From contig CM055870.1 in the NCBI GenBank assembly GCA_029582165.1, positions 3,435,332-3,499,331 on the forward strand: DNA of 64,000 nucleotides, given 5' to 3'. Below, in pieces: positions 1 through 12,259 of this stretch. Under the pieces are notes generated by a model, which was not told where the DNA came from, made no database searches, and saw nothing but the letters and a program-made list of their open reading frames with translations. How positions within the stretch are numbered: the stretch's first letter is position 1; each line of letters starts with the position of its first letter. The position numbers were made by a program, and so were the translations under genes. The DNA comes from Portulaca oleracea (lineage: Eukaryota; Streptophyta; Magnoliopsida; Caryophyllales; Portulacaceae).

Positions 1-327
1 TTACATTCCTATTACCCCGCTACAAGCTAGCCTAAATATAATTGGGTCTCACATTCTAATCATACGTGTGTGGGAGACGGAATGATCGAGTCTAAACTAT
101 GGCAGTGTAGCTATTATATATTAACCAATTTTTTATTACTCATCTTTTAGTGTTTTTTATTTATTGGATCCCAGCATAAGAGCAGAAGACTTTTATTCCA
201 TATAGTATAAGCAATATTCCTTTTGAACATCAAAGAAATCCCCTTATTGAAATGCTCAAAATTTGATCTAAATGGATATTTGTATACATTGGCAAGAAAG
301 GGACACAATTTAAAAATCTTTACACAA

Positions 328-353
328 ATAATAATAATAATAATAATAATAAA

Positions 354-387
<34 letters not shown>
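328..387. repeat. Inverted (AAT)n/(ATT)n microsatellite
   Basis: A run of AAT units is followed directly by a run of ATT units. The whole tract of about 60 bp is therefore close to a perfect palindrome and could fold into a hairpin. It is low-complexity DNA; the Ile/Asn-rich reading frames across it on both strands are not genes. Confidence 0.9.
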
Positions 388-1366
388 TTAGAAGAAAATG
401 ACAGAAAAAGGAGGAGGCAAACTACTGAGACAAGGCGTGACAGAAGGGTGATTAGGACAACCATTAAAACTTTAGTTTATGAAATAGATAATTATGACTA
501 ATGGTCAGGTGGCTCAGGCGACAGTGGACTACCTGAAGCGTCGGTGGCTCTCGGGAGAAAGTGTTTGGTGGGAGTGGGAACATCGTGTAAAGCTTAGCTA
601 ACTACATTTCATAATTAATTAATTTATTTCCTTGTGTGATAATTAGTTGAGTTTAGTGCTTAACCTTGATCAAACTAATTAAGCTTATAAAATCCCTCCT
701 GTTCCACGTTTCAGGGGATTTGTAAATCGATAGACAATTGTTGTAAGTTACAACAGTTTGTACCTAGCACCGTGTAATTAAATCATAGAAAGATATATTA
801 TATAATAATATATATTACGGAAATATATATTATGTTGTAGAAATGATTCATTACATGACATTATATTTGAAAACAGAAATGTATCCATTAAGCATGGATA
901 AAAGATATAATTAGGTCATGGAAAAAGTACAACACTATAATGGAATATATGGTAAAAATAATACATTACATAAAGACTATATTTGAAATGTAAATGAATC
1001 ATTACGCATAAAATGAAAAATACATTACTTTTAAAATTGTTACCATTAAGCTTGTATATTTGGGAGGCTTGTAAATTAATAAAAGGTGTACCTTGGTGAT
1101 ATAAATAGTCATTCGAAACCCTTTAAGCCACACTTAACCAAATATCCGGAGTGTTACATATCATTTCTCTGGGTCAATTTTTTTTTTTGTTTAAGGAAAA
1201 GTAAGGTAGAGTCATGTTATTAATAGCATAACATGTAAGTGGTATTAGGAATATTTGATTACGATTTTTATGTTTGGTAATCTATATTTTAATTTCAAGT
1301 TTTTAAAGCATTTTTTTGGCTCCGTATTTTAAAATCATTATTTATAACATGCAATATACCTAGCTC

Positions 1367-1371
<5 letters not shown>
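388..1371. other. AT-rich intergenic spacer
   Basis: No gene-like reading frame, RNA gene or clear repeat boundary was recognised here. The sequence is AT-rich spacer with short homopolymer runs. Confidence 0.5.

Positions 1372-1420
<49 letters not shown>
1372..1420. repeat. (TA)n microsatellite
   Basis: About 49 bp of uninterrupted TA dinucleotide. Such tracts are common and length-variable in plant spacers. Confidence 0.95.
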
Positions 1421-1426
<6 letters not shown>

Positions 1427-1952
1427 TCCTCCCTTCAAGTCAACATCTAACTTGACTCCAGTAGAAGTTCATTGTTATTGCCCTCAAAGTATGATGATGA
1501 ATTATTAATTTATAATTTGGGGTTGTCAACATGCATGGAAACTTTTTTGGTTAGATGTTACTGATGTGAAGGCATGCATATCAATATAGGAATAACAGCA
1601 GATATATGTTAATACATTGTTATCTCGTTTTTATTATCATAACCACATGTGTTGGTAAGATTGATAATTGCTCAATGCTCATGAACTCTCACACAAAATG
1701 TTGATAAATATTGTCGGTCAGATGCTAACAAATATATATATCAAGTATTAGCAGTAAATATCGATATAAACCCTAAGCAAACAAGTGTAACTGTGTAAGA
1801 TAAGAATGTCAATGTACAGCATGATATATCCTAGTTGATTTGACTCCACCGTACCAAAGTTGTTTTCTTCGGATGTTACTTCTACAGTTCCACTTCTACA
1901 CTATTTTATTTCATTTTTGGAATTTAATATTCTATATTTTGAGGATATATAT

Positions 1953-2171
1953 TACTACCTTCGTCTCAAAATGTTTATCCGTTGACTAAATTTTGATCGT
2001 TGAGTATTCACAAATTATAATGAGTTACAATATAAAATTACCGTCATTGTAATCTTTAGCAAATTATCTTTCTAATGGTATAGTGATTTCATATTTTAAT
2101 TCATTTTAATTTGTGAGTAATTAACAATCAAAATTTAGTCAACGGACAAACATTTTGGGACGGAGGTAGTA
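1953..2171. mobile_element. Stowaway-like MITE
   Basis: The left end reads TACTACCTTCGTCTCAAAAT and the right end is its near-perfect inverse, ending ACGGAGGTAGTA. The inverted repeats continue inward through a CCGTTGACTAAATTTTGAT motif, so the 219-bp unit is nearly a palindrome. Flanking TA and the CTCCCTCCGT-type terminus are typical of Stowaway (Tc1/Mariner) MITEs. It has no coding capacity. Confidence 0.8.
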
Positions 2172-2300
2172 GACAATAATCTATGTAATTTTTTTCTGAT
2201 TAAAAAATTTTAAATTTTACAACACAATTTTCAAAGGAAATAAATAATATGAAATGGAGAGAGTACCATTGTACAAATAATATTTAAATAGGAATTTTAG

Positions 2301-2587
2301 TACTCCCTCCTTTCCATATTATTTGTCACTTTAATTAACTTTCTTTTTTCTCATAATATATGACACTTTATAATTCCAATAACACATTAATTACTAATTT
2401 ATCAAATTAACCTTATTATTTAAATCTTTTTCTTCAACCTTTTCTTTTTATTCATCTTTTCCCTTTTTATTTACCATTTTATTGATCATTTTCACATTTC
2501 CAATGATATAAATCAATGTGAAATGAATTTTTTTTGGTTTTTAAAATTATGTCCCAAGTGACAAATAAAATGGGAAGGAGGGGAGTA
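2301..2587. mobile_element. Stowaway-like MITE
   Basis: The left end is TACTCCCTCCTTTCCATATT and the right end is the inverse, ending GGAAGGAGGGGAGTA. The subterminal motif TTTGTCACTT is mirrored as AAGTGACAAAT. It is 287 bp, non-coding and flanked by TA-rich sequence. Confidence 0.8.
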
Positions 2588-3088
2588 TTATTTTGATGAT
2601 GTAGTTACGACCTCGCCGGATTATGTTCCTAGCATTGTAAATACTCTCATTTTCAATTATAAACTTGATGAAAATCCATATCCAAATCAAATTCAAGTCA
2701 ATCAAATATATATAGTATCCAAAATTTGGATGAAGATTCTATTGTTCAATAACCATTTTTTTCTTTTTTTTTTTCTATTAATTCAAATAAGACAATTCGA
2801 ACATACATAAATTCATATTAAAATCAAATGAATGACAAGACGCCCTGAATCTGATAAAGATACTCTTGTGGAAAATGGTGTAGCACAATGTGAGGAGGAA
2901 GACAAAGAGAAGAGGGCAAAGGCGATGACATTGAGAGGCGAAATCCCTCGGAGTCACGTGATGATCACGTGCCCTCCATCCCTTTTTGAATCATGCAAAG
3001 ACACTGTTCGCGCTTCTCTATGACACCACCAGTACCATTCACCAACTAATTTCCTCTTTATGAATACTTAATTCGCTGCAATTTATTA

Positions 3089-3230
3089 GGTGCTTTTGGA
3101 GCATGTGCTCCAAATTTTACAACTGTTCACTCATATGTATTAGGTTGTTCACTTTGATTATTATGATTGTTTACTCTTATTCACATGATTGTTCACTCAC
3201 AAGAATTTGGAGCACATACTTCGGGTGCAT
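3089..3230. repeat. Short inverted-terminal repeat element, copy 1
   Basis: A unit of about 140 bp with inverted ends built round GGAGCATGTGCTCC on the left and GGAGCACATACT on the right. The interior carries repeated TGTTCACTC motifs. A second copy in opposite orientation lies at about 35377-35515. It looks like a small non-autonomous DNA transposon; the superfamily was not determined. Confidence 0.6.
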
Positions 3231-3373
3231 GTAATATATATTGCTAATTCGCGCCGCTGCATGTGGTCGAGTTAAATGTGGAGATCATGGAAAATGTTCA
3301 TATATAAGTTGATTTGTTGTCTATAATCGGGCTAGCTATGAGAAAGGTATCCCACTTCAAAGTCCCATCTAAT

Positions 3374-3620
3374 AAGATGCGGAAATGGTGCGGTATGATG
3401 AAATTGTAAAAAATGGGGTAATGTGTAGAATGTTATGGTAAAATTTGTGATTAATGTGGTGGATGAAGAAGGGAGAATGTGTAAGCTGATGAAAAAAGTG
3501 AGAAGAGAGAAAAATGAAAAGAAATATTAGTAATAATTCTGGTAAAGTGTGGTATAAAAGAATATTGGAGTGGTATCGTGAGTTGTGATACCGCACCGTA
3601 CCATATAAAAGAACAAGGCA
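3374..3620. mobile_element. Tourist-like MITE, degraded
   Basis: GC-richer ends (GCGGAAATGGTGCGGTA on the left; ACCGCACCGTACCATATAAAAGAACAAGG on the right, given here as its pieces ACCGCACCGTACC and ATAAAAGAACAAGG) flank an AT-rich core of short TGTGGTA-like units. It belongs to the same family as the better-preserved copies at 54168, 55648 and 59217. The left border is uncertain. Confidence 0.55.
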
Positions 3621-6600
3621 AGTCTTTACCAAAAACCAACAACAAAAAAAAATAGTTGTGAGTTGTGAGTTGTGACTAATATGATTTTTTCCAAGCAATA
3701 GTTTTCTTATTTTCACCCTCCAAATTGGAATTTAGCTTGATCCAGACTCACAACTAGGGATAAAATCGAAAAGAATAGTATCGGATATCAATTTTTTGTT
3801 TAATGATATATCTTATTCATTCAGACTCACAATGACCTATAAACCTCAATCTTTGACGTGCAGTGCAGTCTTAAATCCAAATCTACAACAATGTTAGTTT
3901 GAGACATTATGAAACTACAAATTCTTAAAATATAGGAAAAAACACTCATAGGGTAAAGACAATATTAATATGTAACCCTTGGGAGAATTCAAAGTATTAT
4001 GTTAGTATATAAAGTATTCAATCATATCTAAATCTACACAATTTTACTTTTATGATCATATCTTTTTACTTTAACATGAACTATCCAAAATTATATAAAT
4101 ACACCTAATCTTATTTATCCAATTTTTATATACCCACACCTCCCAAAAGAACATGGCCATATAGCAATAGTAGCATGCCGACACATTAGTTACATATTAT
4201 TCATCAACCCATCGTAATCTCTTCTGAAAGACACATTAATGATCTGATAGTGAAAGGATCAAAGGAATACACCGTATTAATTTCCTCAAAGAAAAGGAAT
4301 AATATTAATATAATCGTTTATACATATGATAATACAAAATGTAATATATGTTTGAATGTTTTTCTATTATATAAAAATGAAAAAAAAAACTCAAAATTGA
4401 TGGTTAGATATTACTACAATGTACTGGTGTTTAAAACAGGATGGCTGTCTCAATTGGTGGACTTCATGCTCTTCTGAGGTTTTTAATTATAGTAAAGACA
4501 TGGGTTGCACACCTTTGCCATATCATGCCTTTGAAAATAATGCAATAAATTTAACCCATGCCTGTTAGCTGTCAAATCTCCAAATATTATGCTACATCAG
4601 TTTCGGAATGTTTGTGATCAATTTGAATAAGTTTTATTATTGATTACGCATAAATTATAATGAATTTCGATATAAATTATACCGTAATTAGAAATAAATC
4701 TTACTAAAAGTTATAATGGTGTTAGTTTTATATTGTAACCCATTATAGTTAATCAAATTGAAAAATATTTTGAGACGAAAGTAGTAATTTTTCTAGAGTA
4801 ATGATCAATTAATTAATCCTTGGATGATTGTCTGTCTGATCATATATACACTATTTAATCAATGAGCTATGTCTGAAACATTTTAATTTATAAGATTTAA
4901 ACTTTATAAAGGACTTCAAGTCTGAAACTGAAGGTATTCCTCATATATATTATAAGATTTAAATTTTAAAGTTTTCTCAAACCATCTTTTCATTCTTTTG
5001 AATAAAATTACAGAGACTAGACAATACTATATATTAAAAATTAATAATTTATTCATAAACTTTGATTTTCAATTTACAGTTGCCTTCATGACGTTAATTT
5101 TTTTATCAATTGATGTAATTATAGTTAGTCAAACAAATATGAAGATGCATGCATATAGTAGACGGATTTTATATATTGGTAATTTGTAATAGAAATTTCA
5201 TAATAATAAACAAGAAAGAAACAAGAAGCATATAATATTGTAAGGCATATTTATTGAAACTACATTGAAATCTCTAGTCCACCTTGGAGGGGCTTAATTG
5301 AACATTTTGCATTTTGTCTCAACCTTATTTTATAATTTATGTATTGATATGATAATCAAGCATGAATCATATAACATACGCCCTCTGTTATTAATTGTCA
5401 TAATTTTGACTTTCATAATTCTCAATATCCTTCTTTGATTGATGATATCTTACATAATATATTATTAAACATTTGTAATATTATACTTTTATGATAATAT
5501 TTTTCGTTACGAATATGATGGTAATTTTATATAGCAACTCATTATATTATAATGAGAGATGTATTGTCAAATTTTTTTAAAATTTAAATGTACAATTTTC
5601 AAAACAACGATTAATATAAAACAGAAGGAATATAATTTTAAAAATAATGTGATCTTTTATGGGGTCACCATTCATGCTTTCACCAACCCGTTATTTTGTT
5701 TGCTCTTTGCTGTCTTTGAATTACATCTGATATGCATATGTGAATAACACATTCAAGTGCCCATTTTTATGTACCTTACACTATTTGTTTTTGGAATAAT
5801 ATTTGTCTTTTTCTTGCAGGTAAATCACATTGAATTTTCTTTTATTATATTTTAGCTCTCTCAACACTTTGTTGTTTTCCACTTTTCCTCTTGATTTTGT
5901 TGTGTAAGGGAGGAGGAAAAGGAAAGAAGAAAATTTTGAGGATTTCTTTTGCACGGTTTATGCTTTTTTCGGGGAAAAATTGAAAAAGATATTAAATTTT
6001 TAATTACCTCCTTCACAAAACAACACGTGATTTTTCAATAATAAAAATGAAGAAGGGAAAAAAAAGTGGACCCGTGAATATGTAAACCTGTTTTGGAGCA
6101 TGTGAAAATATATAAAGTGGACGGTGAAGTCATCAACGCGGCCACAAAAATAAATTCTTGATACATTATAAGTAAACTTGACTCTTGACCTACGTGAAAT
6201 AAGGCTAGCAAAATTTAACGTTGGTTTTTTTTTTTTTTTTATAACTTTGTGGTTTTAACCCTTATAAATGCCAGTGTTCTATCATCTAGCAATCAATACA
6301 TGTGTAGCTAGAGCTAGCTAATGAGTCGGGTCGAGTTAGGTCATGATGGATCCATTAACATTATGAGCTGAGTTGGGTCGACAATTTTTCTGTATGATTT
6401 GACCCATGACCCGCCTATTAATCATGCCCTGTTCTTTTTTGCGATAATTGGTAAAGTGTGATTACTGTTAAGTTAGTGAAGTGTGGTTAAGTTTAATAGA
6501 TAAGGTGAAAACAAATGGTGCGATGTAGTAAAGTTGATAAAGCATGGAGAATACAATTAAATTTAACCAAACATAGAAAAGAACGGGTGACGTGATGTAA

Positions 6601-8023
6601 TTTTTAGTACAATATCTTTACCAGCTAACACATTTCTAATGGGTGATATAGTAAAATTACTTAACCAAACACTTTTTCTGCAATCAACTAACTCAAAAAG
6701 CGTCAAACACCTAATCCAACAGCTAACTACTAATAGTCAAAAGTTACCAGCTAACAGTTGGTTCACAAAGAAAACCTATATATAAACTTAGAATCTGTAA
6801 ATTTCATTGGGAAGTTAAGGTAAGGTAAAGTTAATTTTGGGTAAATTATGGTAGATTTAGGTATATATAGGTAAGTTGCAAAAATTGTGATAATTATAGG
6901 TTTAGATAAATTTGGATACTTTTAGGAAAATTTAGGAAAATTTGGGTAGCTTTAATTTATCTATAGATTACCAATGAAATTTACCGATTCTTACACCCAT
7001 GTCAATAGTATATGTATCCTGGTAAAGTTTTGGATTCATATGTATGAATGCCTGTAATTTTATGATAAGTTAGGTGTTGCTATTTATTATTCCGTAAGAG
7101 GTAGGTACTCTTATAAAGTTCCTTACATCATTATTGATTGATTGTCCTTTATGTGTGAGCAAAGACTTTATGATCACAAATTTGGTTTATAAGTCCTCTA
7201 CCTGGAACCTTCAAGATACAAGAACAAACGAACATGCTTGAAGAGGTATCCTGTTTGTGTTTTTGCTGCTCTGGGCCCGTTTCATTAATCCATTTATGGT
7301 GTTGGTCTCTGGGCCAATATGTCAGTATTATATTCACTCGAATATGCCACCCAGTAATTTATTTTATTTTTATGGGATATTGACTTATTAAATTTTAAAT
7401 GTGAGATTTTCTTTTTTTAATGTGTACAGGAAAAATGTGATATTCACTCGAATAAAACGGTTAAATAATTCTAATAGTACAGATATGAGAAGGGAGTGTA
7501 CGTATGAGACAGAGGAAGTAATTGCCAATTCCTACTCATCGTTCTTTTATGCGGTGCGATAAATTGCGGTGCGGTAAGTTATGATTGGTTGCGGTGAATT
7601 GCGGTAAGTTGCAGAGGAAAATAATAAATGGGTGTTCATATTAGTGAAAAGGTAAATAGTAGATTGCAGTAAATTGCGGTGCGGTAAGTTACGGTACAAC
7701 GGTGACTTAATCCAATGAAATTACAAGTAACAAAAAAGTTTTATTTTATCACTTATCAGGCTATACTCATAAATTTAAAGAAAAGAAAAAGAAAAAGCAT
7801 TTGCTATGATGCTTAATGCACAGCTGAACTTGCAGCGGGCCCAAACATATGCCACCATGCATACATATACGCCCTACGGCCCAACAATTAGCCCGTGGAT
7901 CCAAACAACAGTTTGGAGATCCAAATGTAAGCAACCTTACTCTATAAACCGAAACTTTGCTCAAGCTCAATATCATAGGTGATCTACTTATATGCAAGTT
8001 AACAAAGTATGTGATCGAAAAAA
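3621..8023. other. Gene-poor spacer with degraded repeats
   Basis: No gene was recognised. Inside are a Tourist-like MITE at about 6426-6591 (ends GCCCTGTTCTTTTTTGCG and GAAAAGAACGGGT), a partial relative at about 7540-7705 with repeated TTGCGGTGCGGTAAG units, and possible degraded Stowaway-like ends near 4605-4790 and 5382-5632. The remainder is AT-rich sequence without coding signal. Confidence 0.5.
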
Positions 8024-10984
8024 TCATGGCAACACCGTTCTCAGCTCTTTTCTATCTGCACCGAATGCCTGCAGTTAAACAACAATGTCGATTTAGGAGC
8101 TTACTAATTAACAGAAAATGGCACCCAAAATACAGAAATTGTACATACAAATGAGAAAATTCACACAAGGGAAAGCAGTAGTATGGGGTCAAATATACTT
8201 GCCTCAGCGCCGTAGCCTTTCACATAAACATTTGTAAACAGCTCACAAGGATCCGGCATTGGGCTCTCCTGGAATCAATAATAATGTTCACAAATGTCAA
8301 TTATGACACATACAGTGATCAAACATCAAGATACATGAAGGATTATGACACAATTATTCTGTCACATATAGTGATCTAATATGAAGATACATAAAGGATT
8401 ATGACAACATTTATTTCTGACAGTTCATCAGCTCGAGCGAATCCCATACCTTGGCCTCGGCAATAGCTTCATCTACTTCCTTTCTGACTTCCTTCTCGAT
8501 GTCCTTTTCAGCCGCACCAAAAATGAAAATTCAGTCATTCTTAAACTTACATTAAGATCCTTATGTAAAGAACAAACAGTACAGGAAACTACATTGTACG
8601 TAAGAGCACACGATGGATTCATTCATAACAAGCATGGCCTCAAAGATCAGAGATTCTTGAATGTCTTTATATCTTTAGGATGGAAGAGACATCCCTAACC
8701 CTCAGATATACTCTTGAAGGAAGATTTCGCTAGTAGGTGCAAACATTCTCACAAACTGGGCGACAAGTTTAACAAAATCGTAATATCCCCAATTCAAATC
8801 CAATACTCAAAAAAGTATCGCTGCGAAATCGTGACCAGCATACCTTGAGTTCCTTGTCAGTGGCAATGTCATGGGATAAAATTAGTTTCCTCACCCTCTC
8901 AATAGGATCGCGCTCCTGCAATGCAAAAATTGAAACAAACATATTACAATGCATTTATTAGACACCTAAGCTAGTTTTTGTTTAGAGGATGATAGGAATT
9001 AGGCGAGCAAATTGAATTACCTGTCTTACACCAGTTATCTCGTCACGCGTTCGATAAGTGCTTCCAGGATCAGACATGGAGTGCCCATGGTACCTATAAG
9101 TATCCATCTCAAGGATCTGAAATGAAAAATCGCAAACTTAACAATTTGATCACCGTCTTTGCATGAAATACAACAACAACAAATCCCAGTATGGTCCACT
9201 TATGTGATGACCCTGAAATAAAATCTCGAAATAAGAAGATGGGTCAATGAAGCTAGCTAAAATAACTATCAATTCCAAGTAGATGTAAATATATGCTTCT
9301 TAGGGAATGATCAACCAAGGGTATTTTGGAATCCGTCTCTTCAAAAGTAGGAATGTTTGCTAAGATAAGACTGTCTACATTTGGATATTCTCAAAACCCA
9401 CAAAATCGGGGCCCACATTAGTAGACTAGTAGTTGTCATAAGGAATGATCAGGCGAAAAGATTTAGTACTCACTATGGGTCCATTCTTGAGGACAAACTC
9501 TTTGGCGAATCTGCAAGCCTGTTTTACTGCTAATACATCCATACCATCAACCTGCAACAAACATTAACTATTGCAATCAACTGAGACACATATAGCCATG
9601 GAAATACATGATCAAATTTGGAAATGATGACAAATTGATCAATGCTATGTATATACCTTCAATCCAGGAACGTAGTCTCCTCGCTTGTAGTGGGCCGGAC
9701 ACTTTGTAGCCTTCCATTCTGGAGTCCCCATGCCATCTTCATCAAGTTACACCAATAAAAAAAGTTAACAACCACCAAACTTTGCAAAAATCAATTCAAC
9801 CGCAAGCTAAAACGTTGATGGCGAAGTTGTTAAAATGGGGATCCTAACTCGGATCGGGGTAGTGAGATTGTGAATCGGAATGTAGATAGTAGAATCACAT
9901 CGAGGATTTTGGATTATAAAATCGTAGGATTGTAGATTATGGATTTTAATAACAATGATTGATAGTTAAACACTCATGAATAATTTTATACTCAACATAT
10001 ATTTTGACAGGAATGTATTTAAGACTTCAAGCATGTATGGTACAAAGCTCTTTAACCTTGTACAAATAAAGCTAAATCCAACAGTAATTTATACTCTAAC
10101 ACAAACTAATCTTTTTATATGCATGGAAAAACCCCAATTATCATCATACAATCAGAGTCAACCACAAACCCATTTCAGTCAATACACACAGACTATCTGC
10201 AATTTTCAAAACACCCCCACTAAAAAACAACCCAGATTAAAATAAACATCAATTAACAAACCCAATTAAAAATCCGAGCCAAAAACAACTCACAGTGATT
10301 ATTCTCACAGACCAAAACAGCAGGAAGATCCCAAAGAGCAGCCATATTCAAAGCCTCATAAAGCTGCCCTTGATTCGCAGCCCCATCTCCATACAACGCA
10401 AACGACACCGTATCCTCCTTGTTATACTTCTGCGCAAACGCAAGTCCGACCCCCAACGGAATCTGAGCTCCGACGATCCCATGTCCGCCGTAAAACCCAG
10501 AATCCTTCTTGTAAAAATGCATGGACCCACCTTTCCCCTTCGAACACCCATCACGGCGGCCCATTAACTCGGCGAAGGCTCCCCGGAGCGTGCCCCCACG
10601 CGCCAGGTAGATGCAGTGGTCCCGGTACCCGGTGATGACGGCGTCACGGGTGGTGATGGCGGCCTCGAGGCCGACGGCGACGGCCTCCTGGCCGTCGTAG
10701 AGGTGGCAGAAGCCGCGGATGAGGCGGGATTTGTAGAGGCTGTCGGCGGCGATCTCCATGCGGCGCATGACGGTCATTTGCCGGAAGAAGGAGAGGAGCT
10801 CCGGCGGGGTGGTTTGGACGGCGCGTGGTGGGGGGTCGATTTTGTGGGCGAGGTATGGGACGGATGTTTCGATTGTGAGGGTGGAGGAGGTGGTGGAGAG
10901 GCGGCGGAGAGCGGTGGTGAGGAGGTGGTTGTGGAGGAGGAGGGCGGTGGTTGTGCGGGGGAGGTGGTGGCAGAGTGATGCCAT
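8024..10984 (-). CDS. Pyruvate dehydrogenase E1 component subunit alpha, mitochondrial
   Basis: Thiamine-diphosphate-dependent decarboxylating subunit of the mitochondrial pyruvate dehydrogenase complex; with E1-beta it converts pyruvate to acetyl groups on E2. Eight exons on the minus strand: 10984-10294, 9736-9657, 9551-9474, 9116-9021, 8915-8844, 8503-8450, 8268-8203 and 8068-8024. They sum to 1182 bp, 393 residues, matching the usual plant length. The N-terminus is rich in Ser/Thr/Arg with no early acidic residues, as in a mitochondrial presequence. The ThDP motif runs from GDGAANQG (about residue 199) to ENNHY (about 227-231). The phosphorylation-loop motif [12 protein letters not shown] lies near residue 290. 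Intron 7 appears to be GC-AG (GAG|GCAAGT), which joins in frame to the C-terminal exon encoding [13 protein letters not shown]. It is the only intact member of a three-copy array. Confidence 0.93.
9822..9960. repeat. Possible remnant of the GGATCG-rich hAT-like family
   Basis: Starts with AGTTGTTAAAATGGGGATCC and continues with GATCGGGGTAG- and GAATCGG-like motifs, resembling the left part of the element at 15226. No right end or target duplication was found. It lies in intron 1 of the intact E1-alpha gene. Confidence 0.3.
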
Positions 10985-11549
10985 TGTTGGTGGAGAGTTT
11001 GGGTGTTGTACGAATTCAGAAGTGTTTTTGAAAGATGCTGTGTAGTTTTAGTGGATTCTGCCATTTTTTGATGGGGGTTGTTTGTTGCTTGGAGAAATGT
11101 ATTTAGTTGTTCTAGGACGTTGTAGTAGGAATTGAGAGAAGCTTTCTAGAGTGTCAGTGTTTGCGTGGCCTTCCTCTGTTTTTCTAGTTCGTGACACAAT
11201 TTTCACACCAATGTCGCTTTTGCACGTACCAAAACTTGTATTGAAAGTGATTTACTCAAACTTAGTAAAATTTATTGGGTTTTTGGATCAAAATAATACA
11301 AATTTTGCGGTTCATGATAATAGTATGAATCATTTTCTTGAACCCGAGTAGTATGATTTTTCTAGATACTTTGAGCAATATGTTAATTATTTATCTTTTT
11401 ATATTTTTATTGTAATTTTTACCATTCTTTTTATCTATATTCTTCAGTCCTTACAAATATTTACCAATTCACATAATTTTATAATTTTTCTTTCTAAATT
11501 TCAAATGAAAATAGGGATCTAAATCTAAATGGAGTAATTAAAATCTTAC
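10985..11549. other. Spacer between E1-alpha gene and exon-1 pseudogene
   Basis: Presumed promoter and 5' UTR of the intact E1-alpha gene. It also covers the point where exons 2-8 of the neighbouring copy should lie but do not: no E1-alpha-like exon was seen downstream of the donor at 11549. Confidence 0.5.
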
Positions 11550-12259
11550 AGTGATTATTCTCACAAACGAGAACAAGAGGCAAATTCCAAAGGGCCGCCA
11601 TATTAAGGGCCTCAAACAGCTGACCCTGATTGGCCGCCCCATCTCCATACAGCGCGAAAGTCACGTGACCCTCCTTGTTATACTTCTGAGCAAACGCCAG
11701 CCCACAGCCCATCGGTATTTGGGCCCACACGATCCCATGCCCACCAAAATAATTCGAATCCCTCTTATAAAAATGCATCGACCCACCTTTACCCTTAGAG
11801 CACCCATCAACCCGGCCCATCAGCTCCGCCAACGAGCCCATTAATGACCCACCGCGGGCCAAGTAGGTGCAGTGCTGCCTGTACGCGGTGATTACGGCGT
11901 CGTTTTTGGTGATCGCCGCCTCCATCCCGACGGAAACTGCCTCGGACCCGTGGTACAGGTGGCAGAACCCCCGGATCAGGCGGTTCTTGTAGCTGACGTC
12001 GGTCATGATCTCCATCCGCCGCATCGTCGACATCGTTTTGAAGAACGACCGGAGCTCCGACGCCGTCGTGTCAGCCGCCGGAGGCGGCGGAGTGATCCGG
12101 TGGGATTCCAATGGGCGCGGCGCGCTCGATGGTTAGGGTTTTGGCGTCGTCGTTAGCGGCTGTCGAGGAGCAGAATTGGCGGATGAGGAGCAGTTTTCCG
12201 AGGGTGGATGGGTGGCGCGTGAGGAGCGTGGCATGGCGGAGGTGAGAGATTGCCGCCAT
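11550..12259 (-). pseudogene. PDH E1-alpha copy 2: exon 1 only, frameshifted
   Basis: Exon 1 of a second E1-alpha copy. It begins with an ATG at 12259 and a presequence-like stretch (MAAISHLRHATLLTRH) and runs to ENNH at a normal splice donor (AATCACT|gtaaga). Near 12111-12115 the presequence frame shifts relative to the frame carrying [10 protein letters not shown] through GDGAANQG to ENNH, so the start codon frame ends early. Exons 2-8 are absent; the next sequence downstream belongs to the intact gene. The Trp in [10 protein letters not shown], where the other two copies have Gly, is also unusual. It resembles copy 3 more than the intact gene (MAAI start, GMEAAIT, HVTF). It is probably a truncated tandem duplicate. 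Confidence 0.85.

Noticed and set aside
10616..10978. Plus-strand Gly/Glu-rich frame over E1-alpha exon 1
   Set aside because: Mirror of the GC-rich sense exon; composition only.
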